In this document: positions 15,401 to 21,989 of the stretch, piece by piece
Layout of the letters: every line of letters starts with the position of its first letter
How positions within the stretch are numbered: position 1 is the first letter of the stretch
Virus record (IMG/VR): IMGVR_UViG_3300009706_000069
Location: 1 to 22,240 of that record
Reading direction: 5' to 3' (one strand)
Source of the DNA: a virus
Length of the DNA: 22,240 bases
Translations under genes and position numbers: made by a program
The notes under the pieces: model-generated
The model's database searches: none
The model's input: the letters and a program-made list of their open reading frames with translations, nothing else
What the model was told of the DNA's origin: nothing

Positions 15401-15555
15401 TAACTTTCTACAGCTACCCACTCGCCACCATTATGGCAATCGTTATGGGTGTCTTAGCTAATCTTGAGGACGAAGAAGAGAAACGTAACGCCCAGCCACC
15501 ACCGCCCCCAGGAGCTCTATCCCCAAATATGAACATGGGTGCCCTCAGTGCGTAA
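9493..15555 (+). CDS. Giant (2020 aa) internal virion/ejection protein with HEIAH metalloprotease-like motif
   Basis: The largest gene, starting at ATG 9493 with ACGGAGG about 11 nt upstream. Regions by residue: 1-210 helical; 235-300 hydrophobic Ala/Gly-rich (AAAFIAETAIESGPVMAASL and ATGAVSQEAGPTAMAYLQEQ), a possible membrane-interacting part; 680-930 coiled-coil-like; 946-1150 a proline/Asn/Thr-rich region with a triplicated QTTGFG motif; about 1215-1460 a conserved-looking block (TSNGQAVENNFSMAL, GPKIGQGFYQNIRGNYDPLT) of the sort I recall from giant multi-domain phage proteins; 1640-1705 a Gly/Pro linker; then a C-terminal domain with LMHEIAHGL (His1803, Glu1804, His1807), the HExxH signature of zinc metallopeptidases. 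Glu1929 (VPEMAVDP) is a candidate third ligand. A hydrophobic segment follows at about 1975-1990, then a PPPPP tail. Likely ejected with DNA to open the envelope; enzyme activity is inferred. Confidence 0.82.
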   Translation: MPKTSKEIGNWILNNEALQGTSDFNFAVSQFKQARERETNPYQNKENVYAGSGSQPAIVSGVGNAFNALKRGLHGLGSTVDLIKSGSKMSDYNRSQGSKQDILKGMFDKQFGSTYGMQWDPSWQTPQDVFNGIQGRADDIGVTSVVNSQLINFTERYNNMTAEWEKNQDDSGAGKLKDAITSFQDYKGHSDKKAAIDSSISGQDWQKVHADNIKEDDNKETGLKGFWNGTKTFWRSIGEDPTGAAAFIAETAIESGPVMAASLFTTLLTRNPVYGSLVMATGAVSQEAGPTAMAYLQEQGVPMETREDALAVLRNHDLLAEANRKGFGKGLVVAAFELLGQASVARMYFKANKGAAVDPSLLSKIVTKTKTGTKSSLIQAGTGGGGEIFSQLAIGEEVDASDAWIEFLAEFGTAPGEAVIAGASLTKNAIRSPYTADPTDGSLTGELKGHEDLTTNETKAYSSLALELNKIAKEGGLDKVPFDLMDIDPQSKKGAKTVIDDTHNKLVGFMNRYYGELTAKGGPLNKKGKTEAERDLITLALIAKAEGRNKAKGQVASESYDALEALVGKTKEGQNLIRTLMQLDALTQLDGKGLQGGLSEFTDKFSILGRVGGKDSGFPGATARLKPIITGLAAAQTAGVSLIPQAILPPLGRYIDKKRGTYSVLDKYIKDNIKGDPLDAATGPSVIAARELEQQTKQRTKRLGDLNKRLETSRVDLAKRETAKSSFEKADLASPGSPQDVLEQALGVRESDLGRQDFEPLIDITPVVLVDLLEIVKAENETSLNSDLQKQEFLKAVEEYQKSIREGGTIQNDMLSPVIRKVVSMAEKQGVIRRRTTANSPGLNNTQLETPAISRGIADNQRVLADLTKKAKENSSVEPYRAPLEEALNTLGLNLGTDPVTAAVDVVTKAVADGVPNKAINTYLRPYVDRIIRQALQSKAKPPSLQTTGFGAGTDTSGSSVLNKAPLNIDPSVNFPKLPNLGNLNNSLNTDTAPRINDDAGVMPGSQPSGIQTTGFGRNTDVITRQTDMGRINQISVMSEQELRALTEQELLAMTPPEYNAYLKRQFDLARGVDPSVNFTQAPGLTQLDNTDTPPVINQDGTRSMSGDQPSGIQTTGFGVGTNTSGSSVLNRAPLNIDPDVNFTQAPDLTQQVSNLDNTDTPPVIEDDDGTLTRKSKVPPMSLDGPALNQMPTALDILPDENEVSAMRDPNWKPEVKRSKEAAAQFLQDRWEKATGRTTPYEYTEENVPVIADIMVAEAMRNLESDGNAIRWYDEKIKSAKAIVELVEPRVTQSAESEAMFDFALAVTSNGQAVENNFSMALEVFRTGMDTGRMPEDFTKGGNRAAAMRAAFKFYNAYQDSVPDIPIQEFLDWDYTVKELKVWVAEFNKNNGTKVKVPASETVDTFVKGSYILGPKIGQGFYQNIRGNYDPLTMDLWWMRSWNRMVGRPFMPKKTKKAMAIKRDSIVTEIKKGGKVENQLVNETLKTTGETKKGLYKDPERMDVFIKVLDKRWNKYYKDYQDANNKKNPPKPQLFKSTGTYVLNSSPQMQGEPTGPDRPYMRKVVKKALDDLMQRQIHIKTADFQALMWYPEKLLYKKMGVSPGNGSDTDYQDAATLLAKNEGITDGQIEEALRNANGDGAVNNRPSAPGEDGGVYPGPSGTGTSSQGGPGNLTRQSRGPALTSPERNQPRTNPPSVRRLKPYVEPAKKAFEIGKKGGKYEDGIGTLGEALELATALNLTVTFLNEMPKGEFGSYTGSPDSRDADGVTRSTTRAKVRVLKQGSDHPKFGGTINSIQEFTSLMHEIAHGLAIERTDRVPIAQYRKAENPLVLAKQALESVKVGSFEDFILDEVESAETQTEVLQEIINLQENIDVQIAKRPELGTKGVRDMREISEYIKTDPELRAKYSDDRIQDSNNKFRRTYLRTVPEMAVDPLWVYLVNPKLLKKAAPHTARAIRKTFNNFGGPKQPVTFYSYPLATIMAIVMGVLANLEDEEEKRNAQPPPPPGALSPNMNMGALSA
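12328..12930 (+). repeat. Triplicated coding repeat inside the giant virion gene
   Basis: An 18-nt core encoding QTTGFG occurs exactly at 12328, 12526 and 12832 (residues 946, 1012 and 1114). Copies 1 and 3 continue with TSGSSVLN and APLNIDP; copies 2 and 3 are both preceded by PSGI. The companion element DP(S/D)VNF followed by an N/DNTD(T/A)(P/A)P ending occurs three times. The copies differ by scattered substitutions, so this is an older, diverged tandem duplication in a flexible linker. Confidence 0.85.
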
Positions 15556-16054
15556 AAGAGCAGCCCCAAAAGTAGCCAAAGAGCCACAGAAGGCTCCAAA
15601 GAATAACTACTTCAGCACACTCATGCTGACCGAAGAAGGTCGAGCCTTGCGACGGGAGTGGTCCACTAAAAAGAGGAAAAACCCTGGCAGACCTATGGGA
15701 ACACCAGATGGATATCGTTTGTCTGAAATCAAGCCCATCCGCGCAAAGATCAAGAAAGAAGCTAGAAAGGTTATTAAGATAATGGCAAAAGAATTTAACA
15801 TTGATGATGAGTACTCAAAAGAAGCACTCACAACAGCAGTAGAGGTCCTACGCTCCCCAGGTGAAACTAGAGAACGACTGGCTGCCGCTCGCTTAGTATT
15901 AGATTTCTGTCGATCAAAACCAGTAGCAAAATCCGACATCACCGTTGGAAAAGCAGAGGACTTCTTAGCGTCACTTCTGCCACAAATCGAAGATGAAGAT
16001 GGAGCGGAAATTGGACAAGAGATTAGTAAAAATACGGAAAGAACTATTAACTAA
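15539..16054 (+). CDS. Terminase small subunit (putative)
   Basis: A 171-residue basic protein directly before the large terminase. The first ~60 residues are Lys/Arg/Pro-rich (RKRAAPKVAKEPQKAPKNN; KKRKNPGRPMGTPDGY), probably contacting DNA. The helical core LTTAVEVLRSPGETRERLAA followed by ARLVLDFCRSKP matches the small-terminase pattern of a helix, a short loop, R..AA..(I/V)LD and GKP-like end. It recognises the phage DNA and loads the large subunit (known role). The start is GTG: 15539 is given, but GTG 15548 is as good and reduces the overlap with the giant gene from 17 to 8 nt. No clear Shine-Dalgarno is seen, so translational coupling is likely. Family assignment rests on position and this motif. 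Confidence 0.72.
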   Translation: MPSVRKRAAPKVAKEPQKAPKNNYFSTLMLTEEGRALRREWSTKKRKNPGRPMGTPDGYRLSEIKPIRAKIKKEARKVIKIMAKEFNIDDEYSKEALTTAVEVLRSPGETRERLAAARLVLDFCRSKPVAKSDITVGKAEDFLASLLPQIEDEDGAEIGQEISKNTERTIN

Positions 16055-17582
16055 CTTTAAGTTTTACTCAAACGCAGCACTTAAGATCAGAACTAAAACC
16101 GGAAAGATTGCCCCCCTAAAACTTAATAATGCCCAGGAGATCTTAGACAAAGCTGTCTCTAAGCAAGTTGCAGCAGAAGGTAAAGTCCGAATAATCATCC
16201 TTAAAGCACGACAACAGGGCCTCTCTACCTATACTGGTGGATACTTGTACCACTCAGTGTCACAACGCCCCGCCTGTAAGGCTATGGTTGTCACGCACCA
16301 CGCAGATAGTACCAGAGCCCTCTTTGATATGACCAAAAGGTTCCATGAGCACTGCCCGGACATCCTAAAGCCCAGGACTAAGTATAGCTCGAGGCGCGAG
16401 TTAAACTTTAATATCTTAGACAGCTCTTTTATTGTCGCTACAGCTGGAGGAGAGAGCATTGGAAGAGGAGAAACTTTAACTCACGTCCACGCCTCAGAAC
16501 TTGGCTTCTGGCAGAAGAGCACAGCACTAGATAACTGGAATGGGCTGACCCAAGCCGTTCCAAACGCCCCTGGCACATGTATTTTCGTCGAAAGTACAGC
16601 TAATGGCGTAAATGGCGTGTTCTATGATCTATGGCGAGGAGCTGTAGACGGAAAGAATGGCTACGTTCCAGTTTTTATACCTTGGTTCGCTGACCCGGAA
16701 TACCGGGAAGGAGTACCAGAGAGTTTCGAGAGAACTCCCGAAGAGGAGGATATAGCTAAGCTGTATAATCTCGACGATGGACAGTTGATGTTTAGAAGAC
16801 ACAAGATCGCTCAGAATGGCATTGATCTATTCAGACAAGAGTATCCATCGGAACCAGAGGAAGCCTTCCTGACTACAGGTCGGCCTGTGTTTAACCCAGA
16901 GCAGCTACATGAGAAAATAAAGACAACACGCGACCTAAGTGAACGCCTGGCCCTCGAGGGTGAGGAGTTCGTAAACAACGCCCGAGGCGAGCTGTCTACG
17001 TTTAGACCTCATGTCGACGGAGAACAGTACGTCATAGGAGCTGATGTCGCTATGGGGATACGAAATGGGGACTATTCGGTTGCCCAGGTCCTCGATAGTA
17101 AGAAGAGACAAGTTGCTATCTGGCGAGGCCATGCCCACCCGGACTACTTTGCCCAGGTTCTTTTTGCACTTGGAGAGTACTACAATGAAGCATTTATATG
17201 TGTCGAGAATAACAGCCACGGAATACTAACGTGCACCAGACTCGGCAAAGATCTAGCTTATCCTAATTTCTACACTGAGGTGCAGCACGACAAGCTAACA
17301 GACCGTGAAACGGTGAAACTAGGTTTCTCAACTACAGTAAAAACTAAGCCCCTGATCATAGATCAACTTAGAGCCTCCATGAGAAAAGAAGAGATTGAGC
17401 TAAACTGTAAGACAACACTTAGAGAGATGATGACTTACGTCGTCACTGCGTCAGGATCTATGCAAGCAGAATCTAGCTGCTTCGATGACACAGTTATCTC
17501 GTTAGCTCTAGCGAACCACGTTCACACTGGAGCTTGGACACCAATAGAAAGCACATCCGAATTTTACATAGAAGTGATTTAA
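15993..17582 (+). CDS. terL: Terminase large subunit
   Basis: A 529-residue packaging motor with ATPase and nuclease halves. The Walker A-like loop is LKARQQGLST (Lys71, Ser78, Thr79), a variant lacking the classical GKS/T that is common in this terminase group. Walker B with the catalytic glutamate is THVHASELGFW (Glu169), and ESTANG follows as a coupling-type motif. The RNase H-like nuclease shows YVIGADVAMG (Asp351), GDYSV (Asp360), FICVENNSHG (Glu405) and CFDDTVISLALA (Asp498, Asp499). It cuts concatemeric DNA and drives it into the head through the portal. The start at ATG 15993 overlaps the small subunit by 62 nt; ATG 15999 or TTG 16011 (with GGAG 8 nt upstream) are alternatives. The portal follows after one base. 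Confidence 0.95.
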   Translation: MKMERKLDKRLVKIRKELLTNFKFYSNAALKIRTKTGKIAPLKLNNAQEILDKAVSKQVAAEGKVRIIILKARQQGLSTYTGGYLYHSVSQRPACKAMVVTHHADSTRALFDMTKRFHEHCPDILKPRTKYSSRRELNFNILDSSFIVATAGGESIGRGETLTHVHASELGFWQKSTALDNWNGLTQAVPNAPGTCIFVESTANGVNGVFYDLWRGAVDGKNGYVPVFIPWFADPEYREGVPESFERTPEEEDIAKLYNLDDGQLMFRRHKIAQNGIDLFRQEYPSEPEEAFLTTGRPVFNPEQLHEKIKTTRDLSERLALEGEEFVNNARGELSTFRPHVDGEQYVIGADVAMGIRNGDYSVAQVLDSKKRQVAIWRGHAHPDYFAQVLFALGEYYNEAFICVENNSHGILTCTRLGKDLAYPNFYTEVQHDKLTDRETVKLGFSTTVKTKPLIIDQLRASMRKEEIELNCKTTLREMMTYVVTASGSMQAESSCFDDTVISLALANHVHTGAWTPIESTSEFYIEVI

Positions 17583-17583
17583 A

Positions 17584-19623
17584 ATGGCATCTAAAAAAGA
17601 CTATAAGAAACTGAGTGACTCAGACATAGTTACCTTGATCGAGGACAATATCCACAGATCAATAGGCTATTATGATTCTCAACTAAGTCGAGAGCGCAAG
17701 AAGGTCTTGGACTATTATAATGCAGTCCTTCCTCGCCCAACTCACGATGGTAACTCAAAGTATGTATCTCAAGATGTTTACGACTCCGTTGAGAGCTCCA
17801 AGGCTACACTTTTAGAGACTTTCTCAGCTGGTAATAGAACCGTCAAGTTTGCCCCACAGACCGGGGAAGATGCTAGGATGGCTGAGGTCTGCACCTCGTA
17901 CACAGACTTCGTTTGCAATCGTCAGAATGACTTATACTCAGTAATGTCTACAGCTATCCATGACGGCCTAATCGCTAGAGCTGGAATAGCTAAAGTGTTC
18001 TGGCAAACCCAAGATGAAACACGAATTGAAGAGTTCTCGGATTTAACAGCTGATGAGCTCGATTCTATCTTGGCTGAAGACAATGTAGAGATAGATGAGA
18101 TATCCGCCCCAGACGAGCTCGGGCTCACAAGTGGTACTTTTGCTATCACTGAGGATACATCACAAGTCATAATAGAAAACATCGCCCCTGAGGAGTTCTT
18201 AATAGCTCCCCAGGCAAAAAGCTTAGAAGACGTTATCTTCTGTGCCCATAGAACTAGAAAGACTTTGTCTGAGCTTCGTGAAGAAGGCTGGGATGAGAAG
18301 AAACTAGATCGCATTGGGGAACACGATGACGTCGACCTAGAAACCGACCCAGAAGTCCTATCTCGTCATGAGAACATAGGATCTGATAGAGGTTTCGGGT
18401 CAGGCTCATATCAAGACCAAGTGAGATCCATAACAGTCTACGAATCGTATCTCCGTCTCGATATCGAGGGATCTGGGATTGCCGAACTATACCGTATTGT
18501 AAAGGCCGGGAATCAACTGTTATCGAAAGATAAAGTGTCCGGGAAACCATTCATAGCATTCGTTCCGCTCCCGATCCCTCATGCATTCTACGGAAGTAAC
18601 TTCAGCACAAAAGTTATTCCAACCCAGAACGCCCGGACTGTCTTAACAAGGGCAATCCTAGACCACGCAGTTATCTCTACAAACCCAAGGTATGTAGTTA
18701 TCAAAGGTGGTCTGTCAAACCCAAGAGAGCTAATTGATAACCGTGTTGGTGGCCTGGTCAATGTAACACGTCCAGACGCTATTAGCCCAATGATGCAAGC
18801 TCCCCTTAACCCGTTCATTTTCCAAACTATCCAACAGCTCGAACAGGACAAAGAAGAGACAACCGGGGTTTCTAGACTAAGCCAGGGACTTAACAAAGAC
18901 GCTGTATCCAAACAGAACTCAGCTGCAATGGTTGAGCAGCTGGCATCTATGTCACAGCAACGTCAAAAGATCATCGCCAGAAACTTTGCTAATACATTCC
19001 TAAAGCCTCTCTACCACAAGGTTTACCAGCTGTGTGTCGAGAACGAAGACAGTCAAAAGATCATAGAGATGACTGGCGGTGAATACGTTGAGATTAAGCC
19101 GTCAGACTGGGCATCAAAAAGAGACGTGACTGTCGAATTAGCCCTTGGATATGGCGAGCAAGAGAAAGAAGCTGAGAAGTACTTAGGAATGCACACAGCT
19201 TTCCAAAGTGACCCAAGTCTCGCTAAGATGTACACCCCCGAAAACCAATACAACTTGATGTCCCACGTTATGGAACTCACTGGCATTAAGAATGTTAAGT
19301 CATACTTAACTGCACCACAGTCGCTGCCAGAAGAACAACCTGATCCAATGAGAGAATTAGAGATCAAACAGGTACAGCAAACTATGGAGATCCAAGAACG
19401 ACAGACTATGGTCGCTGAGCAGAAAGCTCAATTAACCGCCCAAATTGCACAGATGAAAGCTGAGCTAGATCAAATGAAAGCTGAGAAATCATTTGCAATT
19501 CAATCGGACGGCATCGACCTCAAAGAAGCAATGTTTGAGCATAAGAAGGTCATAGATAAAGCTGAAATGATCCTCGCTCAATCAACTGACGATGTTAGAG
19601 CAATTGCAAGCCCTAATGGATAA
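17584..19623 (+). CDS. P22-type portal protein
   Basis: A 679-residue portal, the 12-subunit ring through which DNA is packed and ejected. The N-terminal part (RKKVLDYYNAVLPRPTHDGN, SKYVSQDVYDSVESSKATLL, ETFSAGNRTVKFAP) is the typical opening of P22-like portals. The middle is beta-rich wing, with PEEFLIAP and a C-terminal core with QNARTVLTRAILDHAV, TTGVSRLSQGLNKDAVSKQN and ARNFANTFLKPLYHKVYQL, the crown/stem helix region. The last ~100 residues form a Gln/Glu/Lys-rich coiled coil (about 600-650), matching the long barrel of P22 portals. The start lies one base after the terminase stop. The length fits the family. A charged C-terminal helix begins after a proline (EEQPDPMRELE). Confidence 0.93.
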   Translation: MASKKDYKKLSDSDIVTLIEDNIHRSIGYYDSQLSRERKKVLDYYNAVLPRPTHDGNSKYVSQDVYDSVESSKATLLETFSAGNRTVKFAPQTGEDARMAEVCTSYTDFVCNRQNDLYSVMSTAIHDGLIARAGIAKVFWQTQDETRIEEFSDLTADELDSILAEDNVEIDEISAPDELGLTSGTFAITEDTSQVIIENIAPEEFLIAPQAKSLEDVIFCAHRTRKTLSELREEGWDEKKLDRIGEHDDVDLETDPEVLSRHENIGSDRGFGSGSYQDQVRSITVYESYLRLDIEGSGIAELYRIVKAGNQLLSKDKVSGKPFIAFVPLPIPHAFYGSNFSTKVIPTQNARTVLTRAILDHAVISTNPRYVVIKGGLSNPRELIDNRVGGLVNVTRPDAISPMMQAPLNPFIFQTIQQLEQDKEETTGVSRLSQGLNKDAVSKQNSAAMVEQLASMSQQRQKIIARNFANTFLKPLYHKVYQLCVENEDSQKIIEMTGGEYVEIKPSDWASKRDVTVELALGYGEQEKEAEKYLGMHTAFQSDPSLAKMYTPENQYNLMSHVMELTGIKNVKSYLTAPQSLPEEQPDPMRELEIKQVQQTMEIQERQTMVAEQKAQLTAQIAQMKAELDQMKAEKSFAIQSDGIDLKEAMFEHKKVIDKAEMILAQSTDDVRAIASPNG

Positions 19624-19645
19624 AAACTAACGAAAGGAAATAAGG

Positions 19646-19930
19646 ATGAGCCAAACTGACGAGGTTTTAGTAGAAGAGGGCAATGACGCCGAAGTTCTAC
19701 TAGAACACCCTGCTTTCAACAGATCTATAGATTCAATTGTTGAGACAACTTTCCAAACATTCGTAAATTCACAGTACACTGAGAAAGAAGAAAGAGAGAA
19801 CTCCTACGGGCATTATCGTGCGTTAGTAGATCTCGTTAATACTCTAAAGCAACGTGTAATTGTGAGAGACGGAATACTTACTAAAATAGTACGCGACAAC
19901 AGCGAAACAGAAGAAAGGATGGACCATTGA
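19646..19930 (+). CDS. Small conserved-position protein between portal and scaffold, unknown
   Basis: A 94-residue, acidic, largely helical protein (EHPAFNRSIDSIVETTFQTF; HYRALVDLVNTLKQRVIVRD). I do not recognise its family. AAAGGA lies 7 nt before the ATG, and its stop overlaps the TTG start of the scaffold gene (TTGA), implying coupled translation. Small genes at this position are common in podovirus head clusters. A role in head assembly is likely from position only. Confidence 0.78.
   Translation: MSQTDEVLVEEGNDAEVLLEHPAFNRSIDSIVETTFQTFVNSQYTEKEERENSYGHYRALVDLVNTLKQRVIVRDGILTKIVRDNSETEERMDH
19914..19929 (+). promoter_or_regulatory. Ribosome binding site deciding the TTG start of the scaffold gene
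   Basis: AAAGGA (19914-19919) lies 7 nt before TTG 19927. No in-frame ATG appears until about residue 96, so TTG is the start. Confidence 0.75.
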
Positions 19931-20949
19931 GCAATTCCAACGTCCAAGAACTAGAACCTGTAACAACGGCATTTGGTGAAATTGATGTCGAAGATGCTAT
20001 CCTAAAGAGGTGGGAGGCCGTTGATGAAAATCAACTAGCTGAGAACTCTGATGAGGCAACATCTGAGGAAGTCACTGAGACAGACGACCTGGATGAAATA
20101 GAGAATGAAGAAGAACTCCTTGACGACGAGGAAACCGAAGAAGACCCTGCTCAAGAAGAAACTGAAGATCAAGACGATGCTACTGAGACATTGGAACTAT
20201 CCGATGATTCAATGGTTGAAATCTCAGTCGATGGTGAAGCTAAACAGGCATCTTTAAAGGATTTGAAACGTCTTTACGGACAAGAAGCTTCACTCACAAA
20301 GAAGTCTCAAGAGACCAGTGCAAAACGGAAAGAGGCCGACCAAGCCTTAGAAAGAACGTCTGTACAATATCAAAAGATGCTCGAGCGAGCTGAGAAACAG
20401 TGGGAACCATATTCTAAAGTGGATATGCTCCTGGCTGCAAAGCAAATGTCCGACGACGACTTTGCCCAACTCAGGAATGAAGCTCGAGTAGCCGAAGACA
20501 ATCTCAAGTTTCTAAAAGAAGAATCCAATAGTTTCTACGATAGTTACAGACAAGACCAGGCAAAGCAGCAACAGCTACAAGCCCAGGAATGTATTAAGAC
20601 ACTATCAGCGGATGTACCCGATTGGTCGAACGAGCTCTATAACTCTATTCGAACGTATGCGGTGTCTCAGGGTTTTCAGAGCGATCAGGTCGATCAATAC
20701 GTTGATCCATCCGTGATTAAGATTCTGAATAAAGCCCGACTATACGATCAGTCTAAGAAAACTGCCGCCACCAAAAAGGTTGCTAAACCCCCGGTGAAGG
20801 TTCTGAGATCGAAGAAAGCACCAGCGAGTTCGCAAGATGCGAAGCAAGCAAAGACGGCAGCCGCTATTAAGCGGATGCAAGAAGGCTCGCAGCTCTCCGG
20901 TAATCTTGATGATATAGCAGAAGTTCTCCTTTCGCGCTGGGAAACATAA
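19927..20949 (+). CDS. Capsid scaffolding protein (putative)
   Basis: A 340-residue, highly acidic then basic, coiled-coil protein directly before the capsid gene, the classic scaffold position. Residues about 45-95 are a dense Glu/Asp tract (DDLDEIENEEELLDDEETEE). Residues 110-235 are long charged helices (KKSQETSAKRKEADQALERT; RAEKQWEPYSKVDMLLAAKQ). A Lys/Ala/Pro segment (TKKVAKPPVKVLRSKKAPAS) follows at about 282-305, and the C-terminal helix ends DDIAEVLLSRWET. Basic C-terminal helices of scaffolds bind coat protein (known for P22). It uses a TTG start with AAAGGA 7 nt upstream. No protease motif is visible. The role is inferred from composition and position. Confidence 0.8.
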   Translation: MSNSNVQELEPVTTAFGEIDVEDAILKRWEAVDENQLAENSDEATSEEVTETDDLDEIENEEELLDDEETEEDPAQEETEDQDDATETLELSDDSMVEISVDGEAKQASLKDLKRLYGQEASLTKKSQETSAKRKEADQALERTSVQYQKMLERAEKQWEPYSKVDMLLAAKQMSDDDFAQLRNEARVAEDNLKFLKEESNSFYDSYRQDQAKQQQLQAQECIKTLSADVPDWSNELYNSIRTYAVSQGFQSDQVDQYVDPSVIKILNKARLYDQSKKTAATKKVAKPPVKVLRSKKAPASSQDAKQAKTAAAIKRMQEGSQLSGNLDDIAEVLLSRWET

Positions 20950-20968
20950 CCCCAACTCTAAAGCCATG

Positions 20969-20984
20969 AAAGGAATACATCTTG
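20969..20984 (+). promoter_or_regulatory. Ribosome binding site deciding the TTG start of the major capsid gene
   Basis: AAAGGA (20969-20974) lies 7 nt before TTG 20982. The ATG at 20966 is out of frame, and the next in-frame ATG would cut off the conserved N-terminus. Confidence 0.8.
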
Positions 20985-21866
20985 GCCACATTTACCACAT
21001 ACAATTCCATTGGGATTGCTGAGGATGTTAGTGACGTCATAGTTACAATTACGCCCTCAGACACCCCTATGTACACCATGTTCAAAAGTGAGAAGGTTCA
21101 CAACAGAACTTTTAGCTATTTGGAGGACTCGCTTAGAGCCGCTGCCGCAAATGCGAAAGTTGAGGGAGCCGACCAGGCCGACATAACTTTAGGCAACCCG
21201 ACCGAAAGGACTGGGACTTGTCAGATTATTTCTGAGACTTTTAAGATCTCTGAGACATCTGATTCTGTCAAGACGTACGGCAGGGCCAAAGAAACAGCGT
21301 ATCAAATGGGTCGAACTCTTAAGAACATTAAGAGAGACGTAGAATACGCCTTTTGTGGTGCTGCTAATGCAGCAGCTGCTGGTAACGCAAGTACTGCCAG
21401 GGAAATGGCTAGTATTGATCAGTTGATCTCTACAACTTTAGATGCTGGTTCGAATTCTACCGATGCCATGACAGAGGCTAAGCTGCTTACTCTAGGGCAG
21501 TCATGTTACACTAATGGATCTGATCCATCTGTATTCATGATCAAACCAGCTGACGCACAAATCGTTGCAGATATGGCAGCCAGCTCGGGCAGAAACCGAG
21601 AATTCGCTTCGACTAAATCCTTAGTCAATGCGATTGATCTCTATGTCTCTCCATATGGCGAATACAAGGTTGTCCTAAACAGACACCAGATGACAACTCA
21701 CGCATTCCTGATCGATCCGTCAATGTTTAAATCGTGTGTGCTCAGACCCTTCACTAGAACACTTCTAGCTAAGACTGGTGACGCAGATAAGCATTCTGTG
21801 ACTGGAGAAATGAGCTTGAAGCACAACTCATTTGCTGACTCCGGCATGATCACTGGATTGTCATAA
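20982..21866 (+). CDS. Major capsid protein, SU10-like (DUF5309-type)
   Basis: A 294-residue coat protein with the HK97-like fold expected of this group. The N-terminus MATFTTYNSIGIAEDVSDVI, then ITPSDTPMYTMF, and the middle TGTCQIISETFKISETSDSV, VKTYGRAKETAYQM, then LKNIKRDVEYAF, match the SU10-type major capsid pattern (conserved Gly-Ile-Ala-Glu-Asp start, SDTP, Asn/Cys-Gln-Ile strand, helix KRDVEY). Start is TTG 20982 with AAAGGA 7 nt upstream; this keeps the conserved N-terminus complete, so it is well supported even though TTG is unusual for a highly expressed protein. It lies right after the scaffold, and strong inverted repeats follow the stop. Confidence 0.92.
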   Translation: MATFTTYNSIGIAEDVSDVIVTITPSDTPMYTMFKSEKVHNRTFSYLEDSLRAAAANAKVEGADQADITLGNPTERTGTCQIISETFKISETSDSVKTYGRAKETAYQMGRTLKNIKRDVEYAFCGAANAAAAGNASTAREMASIDQLISTTLDAGSNSTDAMTEAKLLTLGQSCYTNGSDPSVFMIKPADAQIVADMAASSGRNREFASTKSLVNAIDLYVSPYGEYKVVLNRHQMTTHAFLIDPSMFKSCVLRPFTRTLLAKTGDADKHSVTGEMSLKHNSFADSGMITGLS

Positions 21867-21874
21867 AACAAGTT

Positions 21875-21904
21875 TTAGTCCCAGAAATTAACACCTGGGA
21901 CTAA
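21875..21904 (+). terminator. Strong inverted repeat after the capsid gene
   Basis: TTAGTCCCAG (21875-21884) is perfectly complementary to CTGGGACTAA (21895-21904) around a 10-nt loop, 9 bases after the capsid stop. No T-run follows directly, so it could be a terminator, an mRNA-stabilising 3' hairpin for the capsid message, or a processing site. Confidence 0.65.
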
Positions 21905-21909
21905 GAACC

Positions 21910-21961
21910 GTCAGAGTGTTTCTCTGGTTTTGTGCTCTCCTTCCCGGAGTAGCATTCTGAC
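21910..21961 (+). other. Nested hairpin structure in the leader of the downstream gene
   Basis: An outer stem, GTCAGAG (21910-21916) with TTCTGAC (21955-21961, one G-U pair), encloses an 8-bp hairpin, TGCTCTCC (21933-21940) with GGAGTAGCA (21946-21954, one bulged T). A competing stem is CAGAG (21912-21916) with CTCTG (21922-21926) followed by GTTTTG, which looks like a weak terminator. The two foldings share 21912-21916 and exclude each other. Confidence 0.55.
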
Positions 21962-21989
21962 ACCCTATCCACAAAGGAGATCTAAAGAT

